NCBI GenBank assembly: GCA_963402885.1
Contig: OY727095.1
Location: 935,001-999,000 of the forward strand
DNA length: 64,000 bases
Direction of reading: 5' to 3'
Source of the DNA: Antedon bifida
Lineage: Eukaryota > Echinodermata > Crinoidea > Comatulida > Antedonidae
The position numbers and the translations under genes were made by a program. The notes beneath the pieces were generated by a model, which worked only from the letters and a program-made list of their open reading frames with translations, was not told the origin of the DNA and did no database searches. Below, one piece after another: positions 12,701 to 22,781 of the stretch. Positions within the stretch are counted from its first letter, which is position 1; each line of letters starts with the position of its first letter.

Positions 12701-14734
12701 CAATACCACTTAAATTGTTAGGATCTAGATGCATTTTTAAGGAGATATTCTTAACAAAAACTTGATTTAATGTAATACCAGTTACACTGTTAGTTGTAAA
12801 CTTTAAAAATTCTAGGTTAGTAGAAAAATTCAACAAATGTATTAAGAATTTGGGACTAACTAATCGCATAACTGTAAATTCCTTAAAGCTGTATCGGAAT
12901 TCAAAATTGTTCATTGTAGATGAAAGGGTATCAAGCTCATGGTCTTTTACTGATAAACATAATTCAAAAATTCTATATGAATGTAAATCAATTTGTTCCA
13001 TTAGGCCATGTATGATTATATAGTAATGAACAAGAATATCACAAAAATCTTTTGTTGGTTTTGTGGCTTTTTTTTGTATAATCATTGACAATGTATTTTC
13101 GATGTATTCTGTTTGAAACATGCTTTGATCAGCTGTATACTTAAGACATCTGCTCATAAGTTGTATCAAATGTTCATTTACCATGTTTGGAATTGCTTTT
13201 TGCTCACTCAAATGGTCAATATAAAGAACACTTTTAAATGACTCAGACATTTTTAAACATGTTTCTTTCAGTACTCTATCACTTGATATTTTTTTTTCAA
13301 ATTCTTCTACTACAGAATATTCATGTTCTTCCTTTACATATCTAAAATACTTTGCTAGTGAATACAAGTTGGAAGCTTTCACTTTCAACCAATGTTTCAT
13401 AAATTTACCAGCATCAGCACCTAGGAATCCTATAGTGAATATAGTTGTCATATGTAGATGTTTATTTGACATTATCATTTCACACTCCTCCTCCTTCAAG
13501 TCACCTGACTGACACTTATCAGCGAGGTAAAACCCCGCTAATGCCTCTGAAATTAGCTTATGTGGTGGAGCAAACATCTCTTTTTTATCTCTTTTATCAA
13601 GAGGTGGTTTTTTATAAACAAATCCTATTTTGAGTGCCAAGTTCACTATTGATTTATCCTTACACATATTTGTGAAGTCATACTTGTCAATTGTCAATGC
13701 ATTTTTTTTTAGTCCTTCATACATACATTGACCTAATGCCAGTATTGCAGTTTTATATTTAACTGGAATTCTCTCAAAATCTGTAATCACACTATTCTCA
13801 CTATTTTGCTTGGGTAAAAACTGATTCAAAGTGCAGCGAATAAGTTCTTTAAACAGATCTGACATGTCATCTGGAAGATTTCTGGTTTCTTCCCATATGC
13901 TACAAATCATAAGCAGTAAAAGTGGAGATGAACATATTTCAAGTATTGAGAGGTTTTGGTTTGAATTCCTAGTTAATTCAATAAATAATTCTTTCCCCAA
14001 ATTTAGATCCCCATTATGGTATTTATCAATGTAGTTCTCTATACTTGTTTTACTGAATCCATTTACTTCCACGTGTACATCACATTTATCAATAAATTTG
14101 GCAGTGTTTTCAGGTCGCGATGTTATTATTGTGATATTTTTATAATCACTCTTTGTAAACAGGACTAAAGGATCACCAGCACCTTCCTGTAACTCATCTA
14201 ATCCATCTAATAGTAGGACTATTTCATCCCCATGGTTAATTATGAAGGTTTTAATCAATTGTTCAGACTCTTCATCATTTTTCGTACCCATACAAATAGT
14301 GAATGTTTCAAGATTAATTATATTACTAATAATGGCATTTATGATTGTCTTTCCTGGCTCTATGTCTCTGATATTTAATAGAAACAATACTTTGTCAGCA
14401 AATGTATCATCATTATTATTAGCCCAGTTATAAGTAATGTGTCTAAGAAGGGTCGTCTTTCCCATCCCCCCTTTACCTGTAAATACAATTTTATGAGCCT
14501 TTCTATCTTTTATAATCTCCAATATTTCCCCCAACGTTTTAGGTATTTTTTCTTTCTGGTCCAGTTGGCTTCTTTTCCATTTTGTAGATTCTGCTTGATT
14601 CTTTTTTTTACTTGATTGAACTAACTTGAGATCAGTGAATAACTCTTCTATATCGAGGTCCTCAAGAACTGCTGTATCCAATTTGTTAAAATCTTGATAT
14701 AATTCTTGTTGTTTTTCTTTCAGATATTTCTTAA
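3738..14734 (-). CDS. NLR-A: NACHT-LRR receptor, main exon (giant LRR array)
   Basis: Probable intracellular pattern-recognition receptor of the STAND/NLR class. The 11-kb exon starts at an acceptor (tttttttaacag, AG at 14735-14736) in the same phase as the 15262-15372 donor; the ATG at 14763-14765 lies in the intron. Domains in order: a pre-NACHT helical segment (KKYLKEKQQELYQDF...); NACHT P-loop GKGGMGKTT near 14450-14490; Walker B VLLLDGLDEL near 14195-14225; the sensor-like ITSRPE near 14105; a winged-helix/superhelical region with APPHKLISEALAGFYL; then about 24 LRR modules (about 12630 to 3860). Each module reads LSVDNL..L.DAC.EHG, LNLSG.NLSSIEGSKLACLL, LDMSNCHLSGSIIKDLL and L.GNNLSDIDG: ribonuclease-inhibitor-like LRRs separated by variable loops. 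The exon codes for about 3,665 residues, far longer than a typical NLR. The C-terminus is altered: a 44-bp insertion shifts the frame and translation ends soon after. Confidence 0.92.
3763..3806. other. 44-bp insertion disrupting the NLR-A tail
   Basis: Compared with the 30-bp coding repeat, the minus strand has a 44-bp extra block between gacaac and ttgggaaatg. It begins ttaaggcc and ends ggcccatttaac, so its ends are nearly palindromic, and aac is repeated on both sides. Because 44 is not a multiple of three, NLR-A leaves the repeat frame here and stops at 3738-3740. The block may be a tiny transposon footprint or filler DNA; its origin is not recognised. Confidence 0.65.
5935..8640 (-). 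repeat. Higher-order 750-bp repeat inside NLR-A
   Basis: Two alternating LRR modules form a super-unit repeated in tandem. The marker tcataacaggcatttacaag occurs at 6331, 7081, 7831 and 8581, exactly 750 bp apart. A second marker, the tcataaca(g)gcatctataag type, occurs at 5935, 6688, 7438 and 8188 (753, 750 and 750 bp). Adjacent copies differ by only a few bases by eye, and the frame is kept (250 codons). This indicates recent expansion by unequal crossover or gene conversion of two-module blocks. Confidence 0.9.
10400..11700 (-). repeat. Second local module duplication in NLR-A
   Basis: A near-identical block containing gacaggccacagtaccgcc recurs at 10456, 11203 and 11557, giving spacings of 747 and 354 bp. 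Both keep the reading frame (249 and 118 codons). It encodes modules with the loop YISDWRYCGLSIDTLKSL. Both two-module and one-module steps have therefore occurred in this part of the array. Confidence 0.8.
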
Positions 14735-15261
14735 CTGTTAAAAAAATGACAAGATAGATTTTCATTTAAATTTAAAAAATCTGCTGAAGTAGATTTTCCA
14801 ATATTGCTTCACCATACAGGACTGCAGCCACAAGTAGGGTTTCAGCAAAGTTCATGTTTTGACAAGGCACCTTCAAATGATTAATGATTTTTAAAAAGTT
14901 GTATGTTTATGTTATACCATTTTTTTTAAAGCAGTGTGTACATTAGAGTCCTCACCTACCCAACTGGCTTAAACAATATTTGATATGCGACGACTGACAA
15001 TTTTTTACTGGTAAGTTATTGCGTCAGTTGTTATCTGGAACTTTTGTGGAATAGAGCAATGAATCAGATAACAACATGTACACAATGTATTGACATGATT
15101 TAACTTGTTTGTACAATAGGTCGTCGCAATTCAAAAGCTTTCAAATAATGAAAGATCTGGGACACAGACGAGATTGAAGCACCATCCAATTTATAGGTAA
15201 AAACACAACAACAACAACTTCTAACAACAAATAAAATTCTTGCTTATCATTTTATACTCAC
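14735..15261 (-). other. NLR-A intron before the main exon
   Basis: Intron with donor gtgagta (15255-15261) and acceptor tttaacag (ending at 14735). It is AT-rich, and no other exon or element is recognised inside it. Confidence 0.75.
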
Positions 15262-15372
15262 TTCTTGTTTCTTGTGATTGAAAAGACTTTTTATGTGGTA
15301 GCTGACCGGGTTCATAACCAAGAGAAAGGTGATCCAAATTGAGTTTTTTAAATTTACTTTCCAAATCTTCAC
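15262..15372 (-). CDS. NLR-A linker exon
   Basis: A 111-bp phase 1-1 exon (37 codons) with acceptor atatttag and donor gtgagta. It encodes GEDLESKFKKLNLDHL... ending FQSQETR. The homologous exon of NLR-B (47878-47964) begins GDELKKRKLGQF and ends CQSQET. Conservation of both ends and of the splice phase supports it as a real exon, although it is too short to stand out as an open frame. It joins the death-fold exon to the NACHT exon. No domain is recognised. Unlike NLR-B, the basic clusters are weak (KFKK and HKK). Confidence 0.8.
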
Positions 15373-16347
15373 CTAAATATTTTTAATTAAAATATACTTT
15401 TATATTATATATAATTTTTATATATAAGATAAGTTTTTAGATATACTATTATGATTGTTCACTTACAAAGTTGTATTATTTCATCAATGTTTTTTATCTG
15501 TAATCTCTAGTTTAAAACCTGTTTTCCTGTCGAGTTGCATTGAGATTTACACGAAAAGGAATAAATATACATGAACCGTGTTCAACTTCAACGTTACGAT
15601 CGTTAAAACTGACCAATCAAATGATTAAAAAATTATGTCATTGCAGTTTGTGACAAAATAGGTATGCGCTGACAATTCTTTTTCAATTTTTCACCATTTT
15701 TGGTGCATCAAATAAAACTTATCAATTTCCATGCGGGTATGGTTTTGCGCTTTTGTAACACTTGTGTCCCAGCAATGCTCGAGAAACCCAAGAAACTATG
15801 AACGATAGCGTAAAAATGTGTAAATATTAAGGTCTGGCTCAATCATTGTTATAGTTATTTATTTTTAACTTTAACGATTTGAAAATTCAAACTCACCATA
15901 CGTCGACGGGAAAACAGGCTTTAAGTGTTCTTTCAAAAATGTTTGAAATGGCTAATTTTATAGGTTTATTTTATGGGTTTACTGCAAATAAATACTATAA
16001 AACCTAAAAAAAAAGAAGCCCATGAGCTTTTTTTAGTACTCTTGGGTGGGCTTCTTATTGGGATGGGCTTCTTTTCGAAATTACTTTTACAAACTTCCTT
16101 TTGAAATGAATGCTGTAAATTGTGTGAATTGCTACTACAGTACAAAAAGATTTTTTAGAAATTAATTGCCAATTTTAAATTATTTGTGATCAAAATACCA
16201 ATTTAAACTGTAAAATTAATATACAGTATGTTATAAACTCAATCACCCATTTAATAATCAAAATTTTATCTGGCATTAAATCCTCTTGTTCCTTTAATAT
16301 TATTATACTGTTTAAATGGTATTTTAAGATAAAACAAGTAAACTAAC
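15373..16347 (-). other. NLR-A intron between death-fold and linker exons
   Basis: AT-rich intron with donor gttagt (16342-16347) and acceptor atatttag. It contains a short cluster of inverted and direct copies of agaagccca/tgggcttct at about 16010-16075. I found no counterpart of the 75-bp exon that NLR-B has at this position. Confidence 0.65.
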
Positions 16348-16881
16348 CATCAATGAAAATCCTCTTAGCTCCTGTCATTCCATTTCTTTCTAAACTTGTA
16401 AGAAATTTCTCCATCTTTTTAAAATCCTCATCAATAAATTTTCTGTCCTCAAAATCCATAATCAAATTCCAGCTGTCTTGATATTTCTTCACTGGATTGT
16501 TATACACAGAATCTAGTGTGGATACATCATCCTCTTTAAGTTCTAATCCCAGTTGATAAACCTTTTGTCTGTATGATGTCAACATTGATACCACATGGTT
16601 CTTAATATCTTCTGGAGGTTGATTTTTAACTGTTGACTTAAAGCCAAATTGCTTGGTTATCTTTATTGTGTCATATAGAATAGTAGGATTTGACGAACTC
16701 AAACTTCCAGAGGCTGTTAAATCCTGTAGTAGATCTATAACACTAGTAGCTCTACCCAACTCCACTTTAGACATATTCAGGTGGTCTTTGTATAAAAGTT
16801 TCAACCTTGTGAGATATCCACTCCGATCATACCAATTTGCTATATCAGTCACCAATTGCGTGAAATCCTCAGCTGAGGTTT
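16348..16881 (-). CDS. NLR-A death-fold (DED-like) exon
   Basis: Encodes about 178 residues with two helical death-fold-like regions. The first (EDFTQLVTDIANWYDRSGYL to SGSLSSSNPTILYDTIKI) has the spacing of a death effector domain. The second (MLTSYRQKVYQLGLEL to WNLIMDFEDRKFI...MEKFLTSLE) parallels the second region of the NLR-B exon. In NLRs such N-terminal domains recruit adaptors or caspases by homotypic contact. The exon ends IFIDG with donor ATTGATG/gttagt, phase 1, matching the linker exon. The open frame continues to 16912, but the codon there is TTG. A likely acceptor (cattatcgaaatag) puts the exon start at 16881; a second acceptor lies at 16872. The start codon must then be in an upstream exon that I cannot place. 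Confidence 0.7.
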
Positions 16882-17362
16882 CTATTTCGATAATGTAAAA
16901 ATGAGATTTCAATTCATTTATTTATGCCTCAATACGATACATAAAAATGCAAAACATGAACAAAGAACATTCTTTTATCAACAAAAGGAAATCAAATTGG
17001 CTAAATCAATAAAGTATCTGGCCTTCTTGTTTCAAATTCATCATCCATTCATAGAAGTACTAACAAATGAAAGTCTATCTGGTAACTATAGAATAAACCA
17101 AAGAGACAACTTTATTTTGACTTCAGATGATAGTAGATTCAATAGATTTTTTGCTAAAAAATATATTATAGGTCATTTATTACTGTAATATAATACCTCT
17201 TATGGAAGCCATGTTGTTCAACTACTGTAGACGTTCACAACTCACTTTCTTATTTTCTATTTATTCTGTGGAGAAAATGGTTACAAAATAAAAATAAAAA
17301 TTTGTTTACGTGTTTGAGTTGCTTGCACTGTATTTGATTTTTTTTTATTTGCCGGCAATCAT
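16882..17362. other. Region upstream of NLR-A death-fold exon
   Basis: AT-rich sequence that should contain an intron and the unseen first exon of NLR-A. A 95-codon plus-strand frame (16901-17188) overlaps the exon antisense and has no recognisable domain. No promoter element can be assigned. Confidence 0.4.
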
Positions 17363-18670
17363 GTATTTGTGTTGTATTGAGTTACCATACACTGTATTTA
17401 AGTTGCAGACACTGTATTTGAGTTGTATTGAGTTACTATGCACTGTATTTAAGTTGCGGACACTGTATTTGAGTTGTATTGAGTTACCATGCACTGTATT
17501 TAAGTTGCAGACACTGTATTTGAGTTGTATTGAGTTACCATGCACTGTATTTAAGTTGCAGACACTGTATTTGAGTTGTATTGAGTTACCATGCACTGTA
17601 TTTAAGTTGCGGACACTGTATTTGAGTTGTATTGAGTTACCATGCACTGTATTTAAGTTGCGGACACTGTATTTGAGTTGTATTGAGTTACCATGCACTG
17701 TATTTAAGTTGCAGACACTGTATTTGAGTTGTATTGAGTTACTATGCACTGTATTTAAGTTGCAGACACTGTATTTGAGTTGTATTGAGTTACCATGCAC
17801 TGTATTTAAGTTGCGGACACTGTATTTGAGTTGTATTGAGTTACCATGCACTGTATTTAAGTTGCGGACAGTGTATTTGAGTTGTATTGAGTTACCATGC
17901 ACTGTATTTAAGTTGCAGACACTGTATTTGAGTTGTATTGAGTTACCATGCACTGTATTTAAGTTGCGGACACTATATTTGAGTTGTATTGAGTTACCAT
18001 GCACTGTATTTAAGTTGCGGACACTGTATTTGAGTTGTATTGAGTTACCAGGCACTGTATTTAAGTTGCAGACACTGTATTTGAGTTGTATTGAGTTACT
18101 ATGCACTGTATTTAAGTTGCAGACACTGTATTTGAGTTGTATTGAGTTACCATGCACTGTATTTAAGTTGCGGACACTGTATTTGAGTTGTATTGAGTTA
18201 CCATGCACTGTATTTAAGTTGCGGACACTGTATTTGAGTTGTATTGAGTTACCATGCACTGTATTTAAGTTGCGGACACTATATTTGAGTTGTATTGAGT
18301 TACCATGCACTGTATTTAAGTTGCAGACACTGTATTTGAGTTGTATTGAGTTACCATGCACTGTATTTAAGTTGCGGACACTGTATTTGAGTTGTATTGA
18401 GTTACCATGCACTGTATTTAAGTTGCGGACACTATATTTGAGTTGTATTGAGTTACTATGCACTGTATTTAAGTTGCGGACACTGTATTTGAGTTGTATT
18501 GAGTTACCATGCACTGTATTTAAGTTGCGGACACTATATTTGAGTTGTATTGAGTTACCATGCACTGTATTTAAGTTGCGGACACTATATTTGAGTTGTA
18601 TTGAGTTACCATGCACTGTATTTAAGTTGCGGACACTATATTTGAGTTGTATTGAGTTACCATGCACTGA
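17363..18670. repeat. 51-bp minisatellite, open on both strands
   Basis: About 25 copies of a 51-bp unit made of two related halves (cactgtatttaagttgc and cactgtatttgagttg). Because 51 is divisible by three and the unit has no stop in one frame per strand, it opens 472 codons on the plus strand (17-residue repeat LYLSCIELPCTVFKLRT) and 440 on the minus strand (HGNSIQLKYSVRNLNTV). Of the four recurring variants, c/t in ccatgc, g/a in gcggac and a single c/g (gacagtg) change the plus-strand residue; only ctg/cta is silent. That is the pattern of a neutral minisatellite, not of a selected protein. Degenerate copies run on to about 18815. Confidence 0.93.
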
Positions 18671-19269
18671 ATTTACGGCGCTGACACTCTATTTTAATTT
18701 TGTTATAAGTTGCCTGCAATGTATTTGAGATGCCATGCATTATATTTTAGTTGCTGGCACTGTATTTGAGTTCTTTTGAGTTGCCTGCACTGTATTTAAG
18801 TTGCCCGCATGCATTTTTGAGTTGTTATGAGCTTTTTCTTTACTGCGAACAAAAGGGAAATGATTTGCAGTAAAACTAATGTTATCAAATTATTGGAAGT
18901 TCTTCTATATCATAATATTTGGCTAAATGTGAAATTGGAAAAATAAAATTAAACTTCATTAAAGTTATCCAAAAATATAAAAACAAAGCATGTATTCTTT
19001 TGTGATTATATGATGTACTCTCAGTTTACATTTTGAATTGATAGCATTCACACTGATTCACAGAAATCTTTTTTACATTGTTAGATCTCAAAATTGAGTT
19101 GAATGCTTGCATAATTCAAAATGAAATTGAAAAATTAATTTGACAAATAGGGCCTATTTATAATAGAGTAATCGCGTGAATTTTGCAGTTATGTAAGTGG
19201 AAAGTTGTTTGTTTGCATTTAAACGATTGTTAAAAACTGTGTCTCAAATACACAATAAAATCCCAAAAA
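18671..19269. other. Degenerate minisatellite edge and AT-rich spacer
   Basis: Decayed half-units of the 51-bp array to about 18815, then AT-rich sequence with no gene, element or RNA recognised. Confidence 0.5.
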
Positions 19270-19440
19270 ATAGTGATTGAATTGTTTGAATAGCATTGAC
19301 GTCATTGAATTTCCTTTGCTTTACATTTCTTTCTAGTTCTTTTATGCTTTGTGTTGTTGCAGATGAATGCACATTCATTAAAAATATACATACTTTCATT
19401 TTATAAATATAGCAATATTGGTTTTTACACAATTTAATAA
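19270..19440. repeat. Dispersed copy of a spacer segment (copy 1 of 3)
   Basis: About 170 bp alignable to 34010-34170 and 55745-55905, beginning at tttgaatagcattgacgtca and ending at a shared ttttacacaattta. All three copies keep a perfect TGACGTCA palindrome (19297-19304, 34022-34029, 55759-55766). Copies 2 and 3 belong to the large segmental duplication; this one is more diverged. Function is unknown. Confidence 0.7.
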
Positions 19441-19770
19441 AACAATAGGTTAAATTTTTAAAAGTAGTTACTGTATATCAGCTGCTTATAAACTACTTTA
19501 TAAAAATGTAAAAACATTAACTAGCAACAGTTATTTATATTAGTGGAAATATTTAAAATAAAATATAAATATGTTTTCTCATAATTAAAGTCTCATCTCA
19601 TGTCTATATTTATGAACATTAGCAATGGAGTAGAACCCGGAGTCAGGGAACACTGCAAAACTATAAATAACCTGTCTCTAACACCCAGTGATGACATGTT
19701 TCTAAGCAAATATAAGACTTTAGTTTCTTGGCCCAGGATTGGAAAGCTTCCGAAGTTTCTTATATCTATA

Positions 19771-20115
19771 TTATTGGTGTTGCAATATATCGCATTGCAT
19801 TGCTATTGTTCTGGTATTCGCGGGCGTATTTGCATATGAAGGTGAATCATTATATTGAATAGGCTGCGTGAGCGTTGGTTCTGCAGAAGTTGTTTTAGTT
19901 GTTGTCTGAGTAAGACATGTTATATACTGTATTTCTTTAAATTGTGGATTCTCGCCAATACTGTGAGTGGATATTTCTATACAACCATAATGTATTGCAG
20001 TATTACTATAAATGCATAAGCGAGTTAAGTTGTTATCGTTCATTATTTGTAACGAAATGAATTCACTGTTTAATAATTTCTCTTTGATATACAGCTTTGT
20101 CTTATTAGATAGCAT
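19771..20115 (-). CDS. Hypothetical open frame, 114 codons
   Basis: An ATG-started minus-strand frame with mixed composition (LCIYSNTAIHYGCIEISTHS) and a Thr-rich end (TQTTTKTTSAEPTLTQPIQ). It is less AT-biased than the surrounding DNA and could be part of a decayed or spliced extracellular protein. Upstream on the same strand, 20120-20190 has about three imperfect copies of a 31-33-bp unit around gttatccaactaacttcaac, and a donor-like cttgtaagt. No domain is recognised and it may be spurious. Confidence 0.2.
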   Translation of the reverse strand: MLSNKTKLYIKEKLLNSEFISLQIMNDNNLTRLCIYSNTAIHYGCIEISTHSIGENPQFKEIQYITCLTQTTTKTTSAEPTLTQPIQYNDSPSYANTPANTRTIAMQCDILQHQ

Positions 20116-20252
20116 ACCATGTTGAAGTTAATTGGATAACATACTATGTTGAAGTTAGTTGGATAACTTACAAGGTTGACGTGATTAGTAGTATGAAAGT
20201 GTGTATTGGATCCAGGTATAAGTTCGTTAAATGTTATATACAGTAATACCAA

Positions 20253-21259
20253 CTGATAATTAGTGAAGTGACCATATTATAGTAAGCTTGCTTGTGATTG
20301 TTTTTATTGTTCAATTATAAAACACATAATAATTATTACATTGTTTTATGCAGGGTTTTTTTCTGTTAAGAAAATAAACAATAATGAGTAAACACAGCCT
20401 CATCTAGCATTGTTTTGTTGCATGGGATACATGGCTTCAGAAACCAAACCTTAATGGTCTAAACCTAGCAAATCAATATTGAAGATTCTCGAACCACGAC
20501 AGCCCAGGTAAGAACATTTTGAAAAAAAAAAAAAAAGCGGTAGGTGGTTAGAAATTGGCTATTATTGGTAGAAAATAGGCCTGATTTTAGATACATATAG
20601 CACCGGCCAGATACAGCAAAATAGTACAAATTGCTGTCGAGCCTGAATTCTCTTTTTAAAATTATTTGTAAAAAACTGATTGATGGTCACAGAAGAGACA
20701 CAAGAAGGATCGAGTATTAAGCAGGGAGTTTTTAATTAGAGCCTCCTAGGTAAGCATATACTAAATCATAATTTGGCCCTTTATAAGCTAACCTATTTAA
20801 TCACATTGTTGGAGGATTTAGAGCCAGGAGAAGCAAAGCAATTCAAGTAAATTGTCGAAATTCTCCACCACACTTGGCGAATGTCCCCAGGAAAGCAACG
20901 CATGCGCAATTTAAGTAAAATTAACTAACTTTTTCTGCGCGGCATAGCTCAGAGACGGCAAACAAGAAATAATCACAAACTTTTTTGGTAAAATTAAAGG
21001 CGATTAAAATACACTGGAATCGGTGGGATTATTAGATATTTTAGGAGATGATCTTGTTATTTTCCTAGAAGTATGAAAAGAATTAAATTTGTCTGCTGGC
21101 TATACAGAATAGCCAAAAAATCGTCATATATGTGCTATGTCTAGTTTGAAAGGGCACTTCAGGAAAAAGGGGGAGCCGGAGGATTGTTCAAACCCTATGG
21201 ATCCCCTGGCTACTGGCTTGCTCTCAAGGCTGACAACTTGCATGCACAGGCCTAACTTC
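20253..21259. other. Intergenic spacer
   Basis: No gene recognised. It contains a poly-A run at about 20522-20536 and a slightly GC-richer block at 20820-20990. It ends where the spacer segmental duplication begins (about 21260). Confidence 0.5.
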
Positions 21260-22584
21260 TCATGACCAGTACATGATCAATCAGATGATGTGAATTTAAA
21301 CATTTTTTTTTTTTGAATTTCAACTTTATTTATGGAGGTACCATTCCAGCTGATCAAATGCCAATTGCTATTCATGGCCCTCCCTCCCTTAGATTCCACA
21401 AAACATGTGCAATAGGTAATAAGACGGAAAAACAAATATAGAAAATGAATGAAAACATTCAAAATTAATTTAATCAAGTTGATTGTAAGTTGATTGTAAT
21501 TATGGCAAAATAAAAAAACTTCATATTATATGAGGAGCTATGGAGAATGCAAACATGCCTCCTCATCTTGACATACAGTACAGGAAAACATAGAAATATG
21601 TACTTACAATTAATCAATGTAGCTTATACCAGCAAGGTTACCATTTACATGCCAAGGAGGCTCAGGAATCTTGATGTACAGCATACTACATCTTGAATGC
21701 TATAAAAGCAAGTTGATGTGGTTCCACCAGCGCAAGCCACTCCTTACTGAATGACAAAAACTGCTGATCAACTGATCATTTAAACCAATCATATCACTCA
21801 TGAATTTGCTTTGCTTAATAATTCTGTTGTTCGTGTTTCAATCATGCTACACCCACGCATTATTTAACCTGTAAAAATAGTAAAACTGGTTTTTACTGGT
21901 TTTAAAATATATGTACATTCAAATTGTGCAACTTTCTATCATGCTACACCCACGCATTCTTTAACCTGTAAAAATAGTAACACTGGTTTTTACTGATTTT
22001 AAAATATATGTACATTCAAATTGTGCGACTTTCCATGACAATGAGAAACTTTGTAAGTAGCTATCAACAAGCATCACTACTAAATGTCAACCCTTTTATC
22101 TAAAAGTTTTCCATTCAAAAACCAAAGAACAGAAAACAATATAAAGGTATTGAAAAGCATTGGCGTAACGGCTATGAGCGCTCACTGGCTAAACCCAGGG
22201 GCCTTGAGCTTACGGAAACACCTAAGCAGGGCCCAAAAGGAAAAACAAGCATTCAAATATGTTGAAAAAGGCTAAAAACGCCAGGCCTCTGCATTTAATA
22301 TGCTACTGTACTGCTAAAAGGTCTAGGTTTTTGACAATGGAGTCTCCTATAAAATGACAAAGGTTTGTAATGTGTTTACATGTGTTCACTTCAACTTAAA
22401 CTTTCAAATTAAAATAATTGTTCCTTATATTAAAACACACAAGAAAAGAAAATAGAGATATTATAATACACTATAGTAACAAAATAAGTAAAGATCTAGT
22501 TATATATTTAACAGTTATAATGTAACATTTTGGTGATAATAGTTGACATAGGTAATCTTGTAACTTTGAATGAATAGACATTCC
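21260..22584. repeat. Segmental duplication, left arm of spacer A
   Basis: Alignable to 51720-52028 plus 54080-55087. Shared landmarks are catgaccagtacatgatcaat/acatgaccaatcaaatgg, tttatttatggaggtaccat and acatacagtacaggaaaa. Spacer B carries a 2.05-kb DNA transposon where this arm has the empty site acaggaaaa (21580-21588). A 97-bp internal tandem duplication (21841-22034, marked by atcatgctacacccacgcat) is single-copy in spacer B. Small frames here, such as 22084-22275, are not conserved as frames in the other copy. Confidence 0.85.
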
Positions 22585-22781
22585 TGTTGATTCCATTGTA
22601 ACCTGGATTTAAAGCTCGGGAATATACAGAAATAATAACACGAAACTACGGGAAATTAAAGAACAACGTGTGGTTTATTTTTCACTGAATCATCTCACGA
22701 GGTTTCACCAGAGAAGAGACCCGCGCATAGTTACAGTATGACACGTCAAAGGTGCATTACATATGAGGGGATAACTTAACA
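22585..22781 (-). repeat. Copia 3' LTR (left in window)
   Basis: 197 bp, TGTT...AACA ends on the minus strand. It is followed inwards by a purine-rich tract (reading gaggtgatgtggggg on the minus strand) as expected next to a 3' LTR. Confidence 0.93.

Noticed and set aside
14735-14765. ATG at 14763-14765 as the start of NLR-A
   Set aside because: It lies upstream of a strong acceptor whose phase matches the linker exon. In NLR-B the same position has no ATG, and the residues before the acceptor are not conserved.
15470-15530. Candidate extra NLR-A exon with donor cttt/gtaagtg
   Set aside because: The possible acceptors give lengths that are not multiples of three and an in-frame stop when joined to the death-fold exon.
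17310-18728. 472-codon and 440-codon repeat proteins
   Set aside because: Both frames exist only because the 51-bp unit has no stops. Most unit-to-unit changes alter residues on either strand, and there is no independent start or domain.
20939-21000. tRNA-like sequence (ggcatagctcagag)
   Set aside because: Resembles a box A, but no box B or cloverleaf follows; perhaps an old SINE trace at most.
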